NCBI RefSeq assembly: GCF_013371465.1
Contig: NZ_JABWDU010000013.1
Location: forward strand, 27,310 to 91,309
DNA length: 64,000 nt
DNA from: Ensifer oleiphilus
Lineage (GTDB): Bacteria; Pseudomonadota; Alphaproteobacteria; Rhizobiales; Rhizobiaceae
Direction of reading: 5' to 3'
The stretch's first letter is position 1, and every line of letters starts with the position of its first letter. Shown here in pieces: positions 36,401-44,882 of this stretch. The notes below the pieces were generated by a model, which worked only from the letters and a program-made list of their open reading frames with translations, had not been told where the DNA came from and searched no databases. The position numbers were made by a program, and so were the translations under genes.

Positions 36401-37258
36401 ATGACCTTCAAGGCTGCCGCCATCCAGATGTGTTCCGGTGTCGATCCGGCAAGAAATGTCGAGACGATGGCGCGGTTGGTGCGCGAGGCGGCAGGTCATG
36501 GCGCGACCTATGTCCAGACGCCGGAAATGACCGGGGCTCTGCAGCGCGACCGCGCCGGCCTGCGGGCCGTGCTCAAGGACGAGGCGAGCGATATCATCGT
36601 GCGCGAAGCGGCAAAGCTTGCGGGCGAGCTTGGAATTCATCTGCATGTCGGCTCGACCGCCATCGCCCTTGCCGACGGCAAGATCGCCAATCGCGGCTTC
36701 CTGTTCGGCCCGGATGGCGACAAGATCTGCGACTACGACAAGATCCACATGTTCGACGTCGATCTCGACAATGGCGAGAGCTGGCGCGAGAGCGCCGCCT
36801 ACACGCCGGGCGCGACGGCGCGCCTGGCCGATCTCGATTTCGGCAAGCTCGGTTTTGCCATCTGCTACGACGTCCGCTTTCCCGAGCTGTTCCGCCAGCA
36901 GGCAGTTGCTGGCGCCGAAGTCATGTCCGTGCCGGCGGCCTTCACCCGCCAGACCGGCGAAGCGCACTGGGAGATCCTGCTGCGCGCCCGCGCCATCGAG
37001 AACGGTTTCTTCGTTATCGCGGCTGCACAGGGCGGCGTGCATGAGGACGGGCGTGAGACCTTCGGCCATTCGATGATCGTCGACCCCTGGGGCAAGGTGC
37101 TTGCCGCTGCCGGTGCTGCCGGCGAAGGGATCGTGCTCGCGGATATCGACGTTGCAGCCGTGCATGCGGCCCGCGCCAAGATCCCGAACCTCCGGAATGC
37201 CCGCAGCTTTGCGCTGGATCACGTCCTGCCGACCGGCAAGGGAGGCGTTGCCGCTTGA
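36401..37258 (+). CDS. Carbon-nitrogen hydrolase (Nit1/deaminated-glutathione amidase-like)
   Basis: Nitrilase-superfamily amidase of 285 residues. The catalytic triad is visible: E42 (TPEMTG), K114 (YDKIHMFD) and C155 (CYDVRFPELF). The size and motifs match the Nit1/NitFhit branch, which removes deaminated glutathione formed by side reactions; the position behind grxC fits glutathione metabolism. The stop overlaps the TTG start of the DUF1178 gene by 4 bases. Confidence 0.9.
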   Translation: MTFKAAAIQMCSGVDPARNVETMARLVREAAGHGATYVQTPEMTGALQRDRAGLRAVLKDEASDIIVREAAKLAGELGIHLHVGSTAIALADGKIANRGFLFGPDGDKICDYDKIHMFDVDLDNGESWRESAAYTPGATARLADLDFGKLGFAICYDVRFPELFRQQAVAGAEVMSVPAAFTRQTGEAHWEILLRARAIENGFFVIAAAQGGVHEDGRETFGHSMIVDPWGKVLAAAGAAGEGIVLADIDVAAVHAARAKIPNLRNARSFALDHVLPTGKGGVAA

Positions 37259-37683
37259 TCCGCTATACGCTTTCCTGCGATCAGGGCCACGCTTTCGAAG
37301 GCTGGTTCTCGTCGAGCGACGACTTCGACGGCCAGATGGAGCGCAAGCTCGTTTCCTGCCCCATGTGCAATTCCACGTCCGTTGCCAAGCAACTGATGGC
37401 CCCTTCGGTGGCGACCGCCCGAAAGAAGGAAGCGACGCGGGCGCTGGTCATGGATCAGGCGCAGAAGGAAACCGTCGCCAAGATCCGCGAACTCGTCAAA
37501 ACGGTGCGCGAAAATGCCGAGGATGTCGGCGACCGTTTTCCCGAAGAGGCCCGCAAGATCCACTATGGCGAGACGGACGAACGCGGTCTTATCGGCAAGG
37601 CGACTGTCGAAGAGGCCGTCGCGCTTCTCGAAGAGGGCATCGCGATCGCGCCACTCCCCGTGTTGCCCGACGACGTCAACTAA
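37255..37683 (+). CDS. DUF1178 family protein (TTG start)
   Basis: Conserved proteobacterial protein of 142 residues, function unknown. The N-terminal zinc-ribbon-like part reads MIRYTLSCDQGHAFEGWFSS and SCPMCNSTSV; the rest is charged and helical (ARKIHYGETDERGLIGKAT is the family signature). Begins at a TTG overlapping the stop of the nitrilase gene, so it is translationally coupled with it. The comF-grxC-nit-DUF1178 order recurs in alphaproteobacteria. Confidence 0.9.
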   Translation: MIRYTLSCDQGHAFEGWFSSSDDFDGQMERKLVSCPMCNSTSVAKQLMAPSVATARKKEATRALVMDQAQKETVAKIRELVKTVRENAEDVGDRFPEEARKIHYGETDERGLIGKATVEEAVALLEEGIAIAPLPVLPDDVN

Positions 37684-37684
37684 A

Positions 37685-37702
37685 GGGCGGGGCGGGGCGG
37701 GG
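37685..37702 (+). other. G-quadruplex motif directly after the DUF1178 stop
   Basis: GGGCGGGGCGGGGCGGGG: four G-tracts of at least three separated by single cytosines, starting 2 bases after the TAA stop. It meets the standard sequence rule for an intramolecular G-quadruplex, in DNA or in the transcript. Confidence 0.6.
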
Positions 37703-37814
37703 TGCCTCCTCACGTCAGCCGTCTCTCTGGTCGTTACACAAATTCGGAAACGCTCTTTAAAAACAGGTTCTTGGTTCCCATTTGCAGTCTTTGCAATGAG
37801 GGATTTTGACAGCA

Positions 37815-38381
37815 ATGCAGCTTTCCACCCTTCGGCTTTCCACCGACCGCCTGACGATCCGGCATTTTGCGCCCGACGATTTCGACGGGTTTCATGCCTA
37901 TCATCGGTTGCCGGAGGTTTATCGCTATCTTTATGCCGATCCGCTGGATGAGGATGGCGCACGCACCAAGTTTGCGAAGGCGAGCGACCCGCGTCTCGAT
38001 GAGGATGGGGATGTCGCGGTCTTTGCCGTCGAACGGCAAGAGGATGGTGCGCTGATCGGCGAGGTCCTGTTGAAACTCGCCAGCAAGGCGGCGCGGCAGG
38101 CGGAAACCGGCTATATCTTCAACCCGGCATTTGCCGGCAAGGGCTATGCGACAGAAGCGATGCGGGCTGCGCTCGAACTCGGCTTCTCGAAACTGAATTT
38201 CCATCGGATCTTTGCTCGCCTCGATCCGCTCAATGCCGGCTCTGTTGGCGTCGTCGAGCGTCTCGGCATGCGCCGCGAGGCGCATCTGATCCAGAACGAC
38301 CTGTTCAACGGTCAATGGGGTGATGAATACATCTACGCCCTGCTGCGGCACGAATGGCAGGCGCTGCCGAAGGCCTCCTGA
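37815..38381 (+). CDS. GNAT acetyltransferase, RimJ/RimL-like
   Basis: Acetyltransferase of 188 residues of the RimJ/RimL type (acetylating protein N-termini or small molecules). Typical beginning LSTDRLTIRHFAPDDFDGFHAYH; acetyl-CoA loop NPAFAGKGYATEAMR; ending NAGSVGVVERLGMRREAHLIQNDLFNGQWGDE. Start at the ATG 37815; an in-frame TTG at 37806 is closer to the purine-rich GAGGGA. Substrate unknown. Convergent with ubiG. Confidence 0.87.
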   Translation: MQLSTLRLSTDRLTIRHFAPDDFDGFHAYHRLPEVYRYLYADPLDEDGARTKFAKASDPRLDEDGDVAVFAVERQEDGALIGEVLLKLASKAARQAETGYIFNPAFAGKGYATEAMRAALELGFSKLNFHRIFARLDPLNAGSVGVVERLGMRREAHLIQNDLFNGQWGDEYIYALLRHEWQALPKAS

Positions 38382-38402
38382 GGCAACTACGGTTCAAATT
38401 GC

Positions 38403-38438
38403 AAAGCCCTCCGGCGAAAGACATCGCCGCAGGGCTTT
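38403..38438. terminator. Terminator between the GNAT gene and ubiG
   Basis: Stem AAAGCCCT ... AGGGCTTT with an inner stem GGCGA/TCGCC, followed by TTTTT on the plus strand; A-rich on the other side, so it can act both ways. Confidence 0.82.
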
Positions 38439-38481
38439 TTTTATGTTCAGCCCAGACCTCTGGAGTTCGACGACCTGGCGG

Positions 38482-39228
38482 TCAAAGAGGCCGCTTGGCG
38501 ACGATCATGTAGTTGACGTCCATGTCTTTCGACAGATTCCATTGGTTGGACAGTGGATTGAAGAACACGCCGGTGCGCTCGGTGACTTCGAGGCCGCTTG
38601 CCACAAGCGGCTTTTCCAGTTCCTCGGGGCGCACCAGCTTTTCGTATTGATGGGTCCCGCGCGGCAGCCAGCGCAGGACGTTTTCGGCAGCGAAGATCGC
38701 AAGTGCCGCCGCCTTCATCGTGCGGTTGATTGTGGCGACGAACATCAGGCCACCGGGGCGAACCATATGGGCGCAGGTGGTCATGAAGAAGTCGACGTCG
38801 GCAACATGTTCGACCACTTCCATGTTGAGCACGATGTCGAAGCTTTCGCCCGCTTCGGCAAGCGCTTCGGCCGTTACGGCACGGTAATCGACCGCAACGC
38901 CGCTGCCGGCCGCATGGGTCTTGGCAATGCCGATGTTCTTTTCGGAAGCGTCGGCGCCGACGACATCGGCGCCCATGCGGGCCATCGGCTCCGACAGCAG
39001 CCCGCCGCCGCAGCCGATATCGAGCAGGCGCAAGCCTTTTAGCGGCTGCGGGCTCTTCGGATCGCGACCGAAATGCTCGGCAACCCGGTCGCGGATGTAG
39101 GTGAGGCGCACCGGATTGAACTTGTGCAGCGGCCGGAACTTTCCCGTCGGATCCCACCATTCGGCGGCCATGGCCGAAAAGCGGTCTACCTCGCTCTGGT
39201 CGATCGTCGTGCGCGCTGTCTCGCTCAT
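38482..39228 (-). CDS. ubiG: Ubiquinone biosynthesis O-methyltransferase
   Basis: SAM-dependent enzyme performing the two O-methylations of ubiquinone synthesis. 248 residues from the ATG at 39228 (AAGGAGA about 9 bases upstream). [22 protein letters not shown] is the UbiG N-terminal signature; motif [17 protein letters not shown], the motif NMEVVEHV and the conserved [10 protein letters not shown] follow. In related rhizobia I recall it standing divergent from lysC; here about 10.6 kb of other genes separate them. Confidence 0.95.
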   Translation of the reverse strand: MSETARTTIDQSEVDRFSAMAAEWWDPTGKFRPLHKFNPVRLTYIRDRVAEHFGRDPKSPQPLKGLRLLDIGCGGGLLSEPMARMGADVVGADASEKNIGIAKTHAAGSGVAVDYRAVTAEALAEAGESFDIVLNMEVVEHVADVDFFMTTCAHMVRPGGLMFVATINRTMKAAALAIFAAENVLRWLPRGTHQYEKLVRPEELEKPLVASGLEVTERTGVFFNPLSNQWNLSKDMDVNYMIVAKRPL

Positions 39229-39366
39229 GCTGCCGTCTCCTTCATTCTGCCTGATGAAGTCGGACGATCGGGCAGGGATGTCAAGAGGCGGGCCATGACC
39301 ACAACAGCGCATCCAAGGCGGCTGCCGCAGGTTCGGCTAATGGCACGCCAGCCGAGCGACGTTCGG

Positions 39367-39915
39367 TCAAACATCCGGCTGCGGCTGGTAGTGCAGGATG
39401 ACGACACCGGACTTGAGCGCCCGCGTATGGGTGAGTTTCAGAGTGGTGCGCTTCGGCACGGGTTTGAAGAGCGGAACGCCGCTGCCAAGCAACACCGGGT
39501 TGATGCCGAGGCGATATTCATCGACGAGGCCCTTTTCCACCAGTACCGCCGCAAAATCCGCGCTGCCGAAGATGAAGATGCTACCGCCGTCGAGCGCTTT
39601 CAGTCGCTCGACTTCGGCAACCGCATCGCCGGCAACGAGGGTGGTGTTGTGCCAGTCAGCACGCGTCAGCGACCGGGAGAAGACGTATTTCTCGGCGCCG
39701 TTCATGTAGGTGGCGATATCGCCCTCCGCTTCTGGCCAATAGGACGCCATCATCTCATAGGTCACCCGGCCGAAGAGCAGCGTATCGCCTTCGCGCTGGG
39801 TCTCGTCGATATAGCCCGCAAGTTCGTCCTCGAAGACGAACCAGCTGATGTCATGGCCGGGCGCCTCGAAGAAGCCGTCGACACTGACCATGTCCCACAT
39901 GATGACCTTGCGCAT
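39367..39915 (-). CDS. Dihydrofolate reductase / RibD C-terminal family protein
   Basis: Protein of 182 residues of the DHFR-like RibD_C superfamily, widely present as general NADPH-dependent reductases of unknown substrate. Typical pieces: KVIMWDMVSVDGFFE, DTLLFGRVTYEMMASYWP, YVFSRSL and GSIFIFGSADFAAVLVEKGLVDEYRLGINPVLLGSG. Start at 39915 (GGAG about 8 bases upstream). First gene of the accessory segment next to ubiG; probably monocistronic. Confidence 0.88.
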   Translation of the reverse strand: MRKVIMWDMVSVDGFFEAPGHDISWFVFEDELAGYIDETQREGDTLLFGRVTYEMMASYWPEAEGDIATYMNGAEKYVFSRSLTRADWHNTTLVAGDAVAEVERLKALDGGSIFIFGSADFAAVLVEKGLVDEYRLGINPVLLGSGVPLFKPVPKRTTLKLTHTRALKSGVVILHYQPQPDV

Positions 39916-40184
39916 GCTCGTCTCTCCCATTTTTGCTGGCCGGCCGGTCGCGACCTTCCGCACTGACGAAAAGATGATCTCGAAACTGATTGCAAAACGC
40001 AAGTAGTTTTATCTCGATGGCGAATGTGATGCCGGTCTACTAGCTGCGCTTGGCCTGTGCCGGTCCGCCAGGGATGCGGCCAACAATAGGGTCAGGAAAA
40101 AAATGATCGCCGTCGCGAATCCTTTCGCTGTATCGCCGCCTCTTATCGACGCAGGCAAATCGAGAAACTTGAAAGGACAACGGA

Positions 40185-40394
40185 ATGGCATTCTATCGCA
40201 AGAATATCGGTACAGCCCAGGGCATCGGCAGACTTACCCTTGGGATCTTGGCGGCAGCCGCCTCGATTCAATTGCTGGATACGGAGTTAGCAATAGCGGG
40301 AGCGGCGTTGGGCGTGAGTTTTGCGCTCACTGGCATTGTTGGCTATTGCCCAATGTGCGCAATGGCAGGCATTGGCAAGAAACGCGGCGGATAA
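40185..40394 (+). CDS. DUF2892 (YgaP-type) two-TM membrane protein
   Basis: 69-residue inner-membrane protein with two hydrophobic helices (RLTLGILAAAASIQLL and AIAGAALGVSFALTGIVGY) and the conserved ending GYCPMCAMAGIGKK. The CPxC pair is characteristic; such domains are also found fused to rhodanese in YgaP. AGGACAACGGA precedes the ATG. The stop is one base before the GTG start of an ECF sigma factor, so the two are almost certainly cotranscribed and coupled. Confidence 0.85.
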   Translation: MAFYRKNIGTAQGIGRLTLGILAAAASIQLLDTELAIAGAALGVSFALTGIVGYCPMCAMAGIGKKRGG

Positions 40395-40395
40395 A

Positions 40396-40920
40396 GTGAC
40401 AGGCAAACGACTATCGCAGACGGTTTTCGAAGAGGCGCGGCTCGGCAACCGTCAAGCGATCATTCGGCTGATCGAAGTGACACAACCGGATGTTCGTCGG
40501 TATGCCCGATCGCGCTGCCGTGCCAGCGACGAGGACGATGCAACGCAGGAGGTGCTTTGGCAACTCTTTCGCCGTGTCAGTGCGATCCGCTCACTGGCCG
40601 CCTTGCCCAGCTGGCTCTTCACGGTCGTCATGCGCGAATGCCTGCGGCTCGCGCGCAAGGGCCGCTCGTCGATTTCAGTCCCTGTCGAGGACAAGGAGGC
40701 CCAGGCCGCGCTTGTCGCGCGACCCGAGTTGGACTTGCGTCTCGATCTGGCGGCGGCGATCGAGGCGCTACCTGGTCATTACCGCGATGTCGTGCTGCTC
40801 AGCGATATGCAGGAGCTGACCGTTGGCGAGGTCGCGCTCCGTCTTGGGGTGACCCAGCAGGCGGTCAAGGCGCGGCTTCACCGGGCACGTGCGCTCATGC
40901 GCAAACAGCTGTCAGGCTGA
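40396..40920 (+). CDS. ECF-type sigma-70 family factor (GTG start)
   Basis: Sigma factor of 174 residues with region 2 (DEDDATQEVLWQLFRRV, then LPSWLFTVVMRECLRLAR) and region 4 (LPGHYRDVVLLSDMQELTVGEVALRLGVTQQAVKARLHRARALMRKQL). Region 4 has the helix-turn-helix needed for -35 recognition. It starts at GTG 40396 immediately after the DUF2892 gene. No classical anti-sigma gene (ZAS/FecR-like) lies next to it; the coupled two-TM CPxC protein is the only candidate regulator here. Confidence 0.9.
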   Translation: MTGKRLSQTVFEEARLGNRQAIIRLIEVTQPDVRRYARSRCRASDEDDATQEVLWQLFRRVSAIRSLAALPSWLFTVVMRECLRLARKGRSSISVPVEDKEAQAALVARPELDLRLDLAAAIEALPGHYRDVVLLSDMQELTVGEVALRLGVTQQAVKARLHRARALMRKQLSG

Positions 40921-40965
40921 TGCTTGTCGCCGACGTGCTCGTCGCTGCGCGACAGATCTAGCAAC

Positions 40966-41694
40966 CTATCGTTGAGCGGCCACGAGAAGGATCATCGGCC
41001 GCTCCATCTCTTCGGCAAGATCAGGATTGGAATCGATCTGTGCCGCCGTCGGGTGCCATTCCTCGACGTGTCGGATGGCAAAGCCGCCACGCATCAAGGC
41101 GTTGAGCGTGGTGCCGATGGTGCGATGATATTTGACCACCCCCTTGGCCAGCCAATCCGTGGTGCGGCGGCCTTCGACGGAATAGTGGTCCACCGGCCAG
41201 CGTTTCTGACCGTCTTCTCCAACCTGCCAGCCAGGGTTCAGCGATGCCATGTAGATCGGGTGCTCGATGGTGAAGACCAGGTGCGACCCGGGCTTGAGCG
41301 CATCGTGGATCGCCCGGACCAGCCGGTCGAAATCCTCGACATAGTGAAACGCGAGCGAGCTGTAGGCGACGTCGAAGGCGCCGTTTTCAAGTGTCAGTTG
41401 GTCGAGATCGGCGATGCCGTATTCGATTGCTGGATCGACCGTATCGCGCCGTGCGCGGGCGATCATGTTTTCCGACAGGTCGAGCCCGAGGACGCGGGCC
41501 GCCCCCTGCTCGCCGGCATAGCGTGAAAACCAGCCGAAGCCACAGCCGAGATCGACCACGCGCTTGCCCTTCAGGTCTGGCAGGGCGGCGCGGATCGCCG
41601 GCCACTCTGCCGCGCCGTCGAGGCCGTGCACGGATCGGCCGAGCTGGCTGTAGCCTTCGAAAAATTCCGGTTTGTCGTAGATATTCTGTGCCAT
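40966..41694 (-). CDS. Class I SAM-dependent methyltransferase
   Basis: Small-molecule methyltransferase-type protein of 242 residues. Motif I VVDLGCGFGWFSRYAGEQG, acidic motif II VLGLDLSENMI, then AYSSLAFHYVEDFDRLVRAIHDALKPGSHLVFTIEHP, typical of UbiE/BioC-like family members. Start at 41694 with GGAG six bases upstream. Divergent from the metal ABC transporter operon across 338 bases. Substrate unknown. Confidence 0.85.
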   Translation of the reverse strand: MAQNIYDKPEFFEGYSQLGRSVHGLDGAAEWPAIRAALPDLKGKRVVDLGCGFGWFSRYAGEQGAARVLGLDLSENMIARARRDTVDPAIEYGIADLDQLTLENGAFDVAYSSLAFHYVEDFDRLVRAIHDALKPGSHLVFTIEHPIYMASLNPGWQVGEDGQKRWPVDHYSVEGRRTTDWLAKGVVKYHRTIGTTLNALMRGGFAIRHVEEWHPTAAQIDSNPDLAEEMERPMILLVAAQR

Positions 41695-41946
41695 TTCATT
41701 CTCCATCAAAAATGCCGATGGACGGCGCACCCGTCAAAAGAAGAACCCCGTCCGTTTCCGGCGAGGCTGCAGGTGCGCGAACGCTCTTTCGTCAGCGTGC
41801 TCTATCGCCCCCGCATCCCGCCTGTTGGGATGCCGGCCGAACGCGCAACGATATGGACGTCATGTTCGCACATGGGTCGGATATCGCCCGATCGCATCTC
41901 CCAGTCAAGGGTCACATCGGTGCAAAGAGCTTGGCGTCGGAGAGGG

Positions 41947-41977
41947 TTGTCAATCGAGATGTTCCATCGGATATAAC
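41947..41977 (+). promoter_or_regulatory. Possible promoter of the ABC transporter operon
   Basis: TTGTCA (41947-41952), 19 bases, TATAAC (41972-41977) lies 55 bases before the start of the binding-protein gene. The spacer is one or two bases long. The -10 region forms ATATAACG (41971-41978), which resembles one half of a ModE box. The rest of the 41695-42032 spacer shows no gene. Confidence 0.4.
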
Positions 41978-42032
41978 GCTGTGCCATAGTCGCGCCGAAC
42001 CATCGTCCGCACCTCCATCCAGAGGCTTCACC

Positions 42033-43070
42033 ATGATCAGATATCTTGGCTGCGCCGTCGGCGCCCTTCTCGCCCTCATGCCGCTTGCGATCGAGGCAAA
42101 ACCCTTCACCGATGCGGCCGGGCGCACGGTCGAGCTTCCCGATCATATCGGCAAGGTGCTGGCGGCCGGTCCGCCGGCATCGGTGCTGATCTACGCCATC
42201 GCGCCGGAAAAACTGGCCGGTTGGGTACGCGAGCCGAAGGAGGACGAAAAGCCCTACCTGATGGAGGCGGTGCGCGGTCTGCCGACCTATGGCCGACTGA
42301 CCGGCAAGGGCGGGACGGCGAACATCGAGGCGGTGCTTGCGGCCAAGCCGGATGTCATCATCGACGTCGGCACGGTGGATGCGACCTATGCCTCGCTTGC
42401 CGACAAGGTGCAGAGCCAGACCGGAATTCCCTATGTGCTGATCGACGGTTCCTTCGGCAAAAGTGCGGAGACCCTGCGCAGCCTCGGCGTGATGCTCGGC
42501 GCTGAAGAGCGGGCTGGCAAGCTCGCAGACTATGCCGACGAGACGCTGAGTGAGCTTGGCGCGACCATGGCGGCGGTGCCAGCCGACAAGCGTCCGCGAG
42601 TCTATTATGGACGGGGTCCGGATGGCCTGGAGACCGGCCTTGCCGGATCGATCAATCTTGAAATTCTTGAGGCCGCCGGCGCCGTCAATGTGGCCGCCTC
42701 TTCCGGAAAAGGCAGTCTCACCCAGGTTTCGCCAGAACAGGTGCTCGCTTGGAACCCGGAAGTGATCATTGCCGCGAGCCGCAAGTTCGCCTCGGCGGTT
42801 GCAGCAGATCCCGTGTGGAGCAAGGTGCAGGCTGTCGAAAAGGGGCAGGTGTTTATACCACCGTCGCTGCCGTTCGGCTGGTTCGATTCGCCACCCGGCA
42901 TCAACCGGCTGATCGGTATCCGCTGGCTGGAGGCACTGCTTTACGGTGACATCTACAAGGGTGACCTGAAAGCCGAGGCGCGCGAATTCTACAAGCTCTT
43001 CTACCAGGTGGATCTTGATGATGCGGAACTCGCGACCCTGCTCAAGGGTGCCCTGCCGGAAGCGCAATGA
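42033..43070 (+). CDS. Periplasmic binding protein of a BtuF/MolA-type metal ABC transporter
   Basis: Substrate-binding protein of 345 residues with a Sec signal (YLGCAVGALLALMPLAIEA). The TroA/Fe-siderophore fold is indicated by RTVELPDHIGKVLAAGPPASVLIYAIAP and IEAVLAAKPDVIIDVGTV, and by PFGWFDSPPGINRLIGIRWLEALLYG near the end, a pattern of iron/cobalamin/molybdate (MolA-like) receptors. The cargo is not determined by sequence; a molbindin gene nearby makes molybdate or tungstate a reasonable guess. Starts at 42033 (AGAGG about 7 bases upstream). First gene of a coupled four-gene operon. Confidence 0.86.
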   Translation: MIRYLGCAVGALLALMPLAIEAKPFTDAAGRTVELPDHIGKVLAAGPPASVLIYAIAPEKLAGWVREPKEDEKPYLMEAVRGLPTYGRLTGKGGTANIEAVLAAKPDVIIDVGTVDATYASLADKVQSQTGIPYVLIDGSFGKSAETLRSLGVMLGAEERAGKLADYADETLSELGATMAAVPADKRPRVYYGRGPDGLETGLAGSINLEILEAAGAVNVAASSGKGSLTQVSPEQVLAWNPEVIIAASRKFASAVAADPVWSKVQAVEKGQVFIPPSLPFGWFDSPPGINRLIGIRWLEALLYGDIYKGDLKAEAREFYKLFYQVDLDDAELATLLKGALPEAQ

Positions 43071-44095
43071 CAAAGCGAATGGTTCTGAGGCGGGGATGGG
43101 TCGGGCCGGGATGGCTGCTTGCGATCGTCGGCTTGGTGTCGCTTGCTGCTCTCTCGATGACCGTCGGCAAGTTCGACGCCGGGCTGTCGGATCTGCTTGG
43201 CCAGATCCGGGCATTGCTCAGCGGTGCGCCGGCGGATGAGACGGTGGCAACGGTGTTCTGGAACATCCGCCTGCCGCGCGTGCTCGCTGGGCTTGCCGTC
43301 GGCGCGGCCCTTGCAGCGGCCGGTGCCATCTATCAGGGCCTGTTTCGCAACCCGCTGGTCTCGCCGGATATTCTCGGGGTCTCCGCGGGCGCCAGTTTTG
43401 GCGCAGTGGTCGGCATCTTCCTGTCGCTGCCGGTCGGCGTCATCCAGTTCATGAGTTTTGCCGGCGGGCTGATTGCCGTGCTCTCGGTCTATGCGGTTGC
43501 GGCAGCGATCCGCAACCGCGATCCGATACTCGTCCTCGTGCTGGCGGGCATAGCGGTCGGGGCGCTTGTCGGTGCCGGCATATCGCTGATCAAGATCCTC
43601 GCCGATCCCTATGATCAGTTGCCGGCAATCACCTATTGGCTGCTCGGCAGCCTCGCCTCGGTGACATCTGGCGATATCGTTTCCATCCTGCCGGCGCTTG
43701 TCATCGGCATCATCCCGCTCTTTCTCCTGCGCTGGCGAATGAATGTCATGACGCTTGGCGAAGAAGAGGCGAGATCGCTCGGCATCGATACCGGCCGGTT
43801 GCGCGTGGTGCTGGTGCTTGCGGCAACGCTGATCACCGCTGCTTCCGTCTCGATCACCGGCATCATCGGCTGGATCGGTCTCGTCATCCCCCATGTGGCG
43901 CGGCTGCTCGTCGGCCCGGATTTCGTCCGGCTCTTGCCGGTGTCGATGGCCCTCGGTGCCGCCTATTTGCTTGTTGCCGATATGCTGGCGCGCAGCATTG
44001 CGCTGATCGAAGTGCCGCTCGGCATCCTCACAGCGACGGTTGGCGCACCGTTCTTCCTCTGGCTGCTCGCGTCAGGGCGAAAGGGCTGGCAATGA
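43067..44095 (+). CDS. FecCD/BtuC-type ABC transporter permease
   Basis: Inner-membrane channel subunit of 342 residues with about ten hydrophobic segments. The family signature RNPLVSPDILGVSAGASFGAVVG, the GLAVGAALAAAGAIYQG stretch and ITGIIGWIGLVIPHVARLLVGPDF are present, typical of the iron/cobalamin/molybdate importers of the type II class. It overlaps the upstream binding protein gene by 4 bases and the ATPase gene by 4 bases. Confidence 0.94.
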   Translation: MTKRMVLRRGWVGPGWLLAIVGLVSLAALSMTVGKFDAGLSDLLGQIRALLSGAPADETVATVFWNIRLPRVLAGLAVGAALAAAGAIYQGLFRNPLVSPDILGVSAGASFGAVVGIFLSLPVGVIQFMSFAGGLIAVLSVYAVAAAIRNRDPILVLVLAGIAVGALVGAGISLIKILADPYDQLPAITYWLLGSLASVTSGDIVSILPALVIGIIPLFLLRWRMNVMTLGEEEARSLGIDTGRLRVVLVLAATLITAASVSITGIIGWIGLVIPHVARLLVGPDFVRLLPVSMALGAAYLLVADMLARSIALIEVPLGILTATVGAPFFLWLLASGRKGWQ

Positions 44096-44868
44096 GGCTC
44101 GAGATCGATCGGATCGCCTTCGGCTATGGCAGTCGCCTCGTCGGGCAGGACATCAGCTTCACGCTCGAGGAAAACGAAGTGCTGGTGCTGTTCGGCCCGA
44201 ACGGCGTGGGCAAGACGACACTGTTCAAGAGCCTTCTCGGTCTCGTTCCGCTGAGGGCGGGCTCGATCCGGCTGGATGGCCAGCCAATCGGCTCTTGGTC
44301 CGGCCGCGAGCGGGCATCGCGCATCGCCTATGTGCCGCAGGCGCATGCGGCGCTATTTCCTTTCACGGTGGAAGATCTGGTGTTGATGGGCCGGGCGCCG
44401 CATGTCGGCATGTTTGCAACCCCCGGCCGGCGTGACCGCGACATCACCGCCGCCACTCTGGAGCGGCTCGGCATCGGCCATCTGGCAGGCCGCGCCTATA
44501 CCGAGATCAGTGGCGGGGAACGCCAGATCGCGCTGATCGCCCGAGCGCTGGCGCAGGAACCGTCGATCCTGGTGATGGACGAACCGACGGCGAGCCTCGA
44601 CTACGGCCACCAGATGCGGGTGCTCGACCGGGTGCGCGAGCTTGCCGGCGAGGGCGTTTCGATCGTTCTGTCCACGCACAATCCCGACCACGCCTTTCAG
44701 GTGGCCGACCGGGTGGCTCTGGTGTTCCAATCGAGGCTCGCGGCACTCGGACTACCCGAAGCCGTGCTGACGGCAGAAGCGCTGAAGCAGCTCTATGACA
44801 TCGATGTGGTGATCGGCATGCTTGCGGGCAGCAACGCCCGCCTCTGCGCACCACGAAACAAGACCTGA
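44092..44868 (+). CDS. ABC transporter ATP-binding protein (FepC/BtuD-type)
   Basis: ATPase subunit of 258 residues. Walker A GPNGVGKTT, the Q-loop YVPQAHAALFPFTVEDLVLMGRAPHVG (typical of FepC/BtuD-type ATPases), signature ISGGERQIALIARALA, Walker B ILVMDEPTASLD and H-loop STHN are all seen. It completes the binding-protein/permease/ATPase set and overlaps the permease stop by 4 bases. Confidence 0.94.
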   Translation: MRLEIDRIAFGYGSRLVGQDISFTLEENEVLVLFGPNGVGKTTLFKSLLGLVPLRAGSIRLDGQPIGSWSGRERASRIAYVPQAHAALFPFTVEDLVLMGRAPHVGMFATPGRRDRDITAATLERLGIGHLAGRAYTEISGGERQIALIARALAQEPSILVMDEPTASLDYGHQMRVLDRVRELAGEGVSIVLSTHNPDHAFQVADRVALVFQSRLAALGLPEAVLTAEALKQLYDIDVVIGMLAGSNARLCAPRNKT

Positions 44869-44882
44869 CGGAAGGAATGCGA

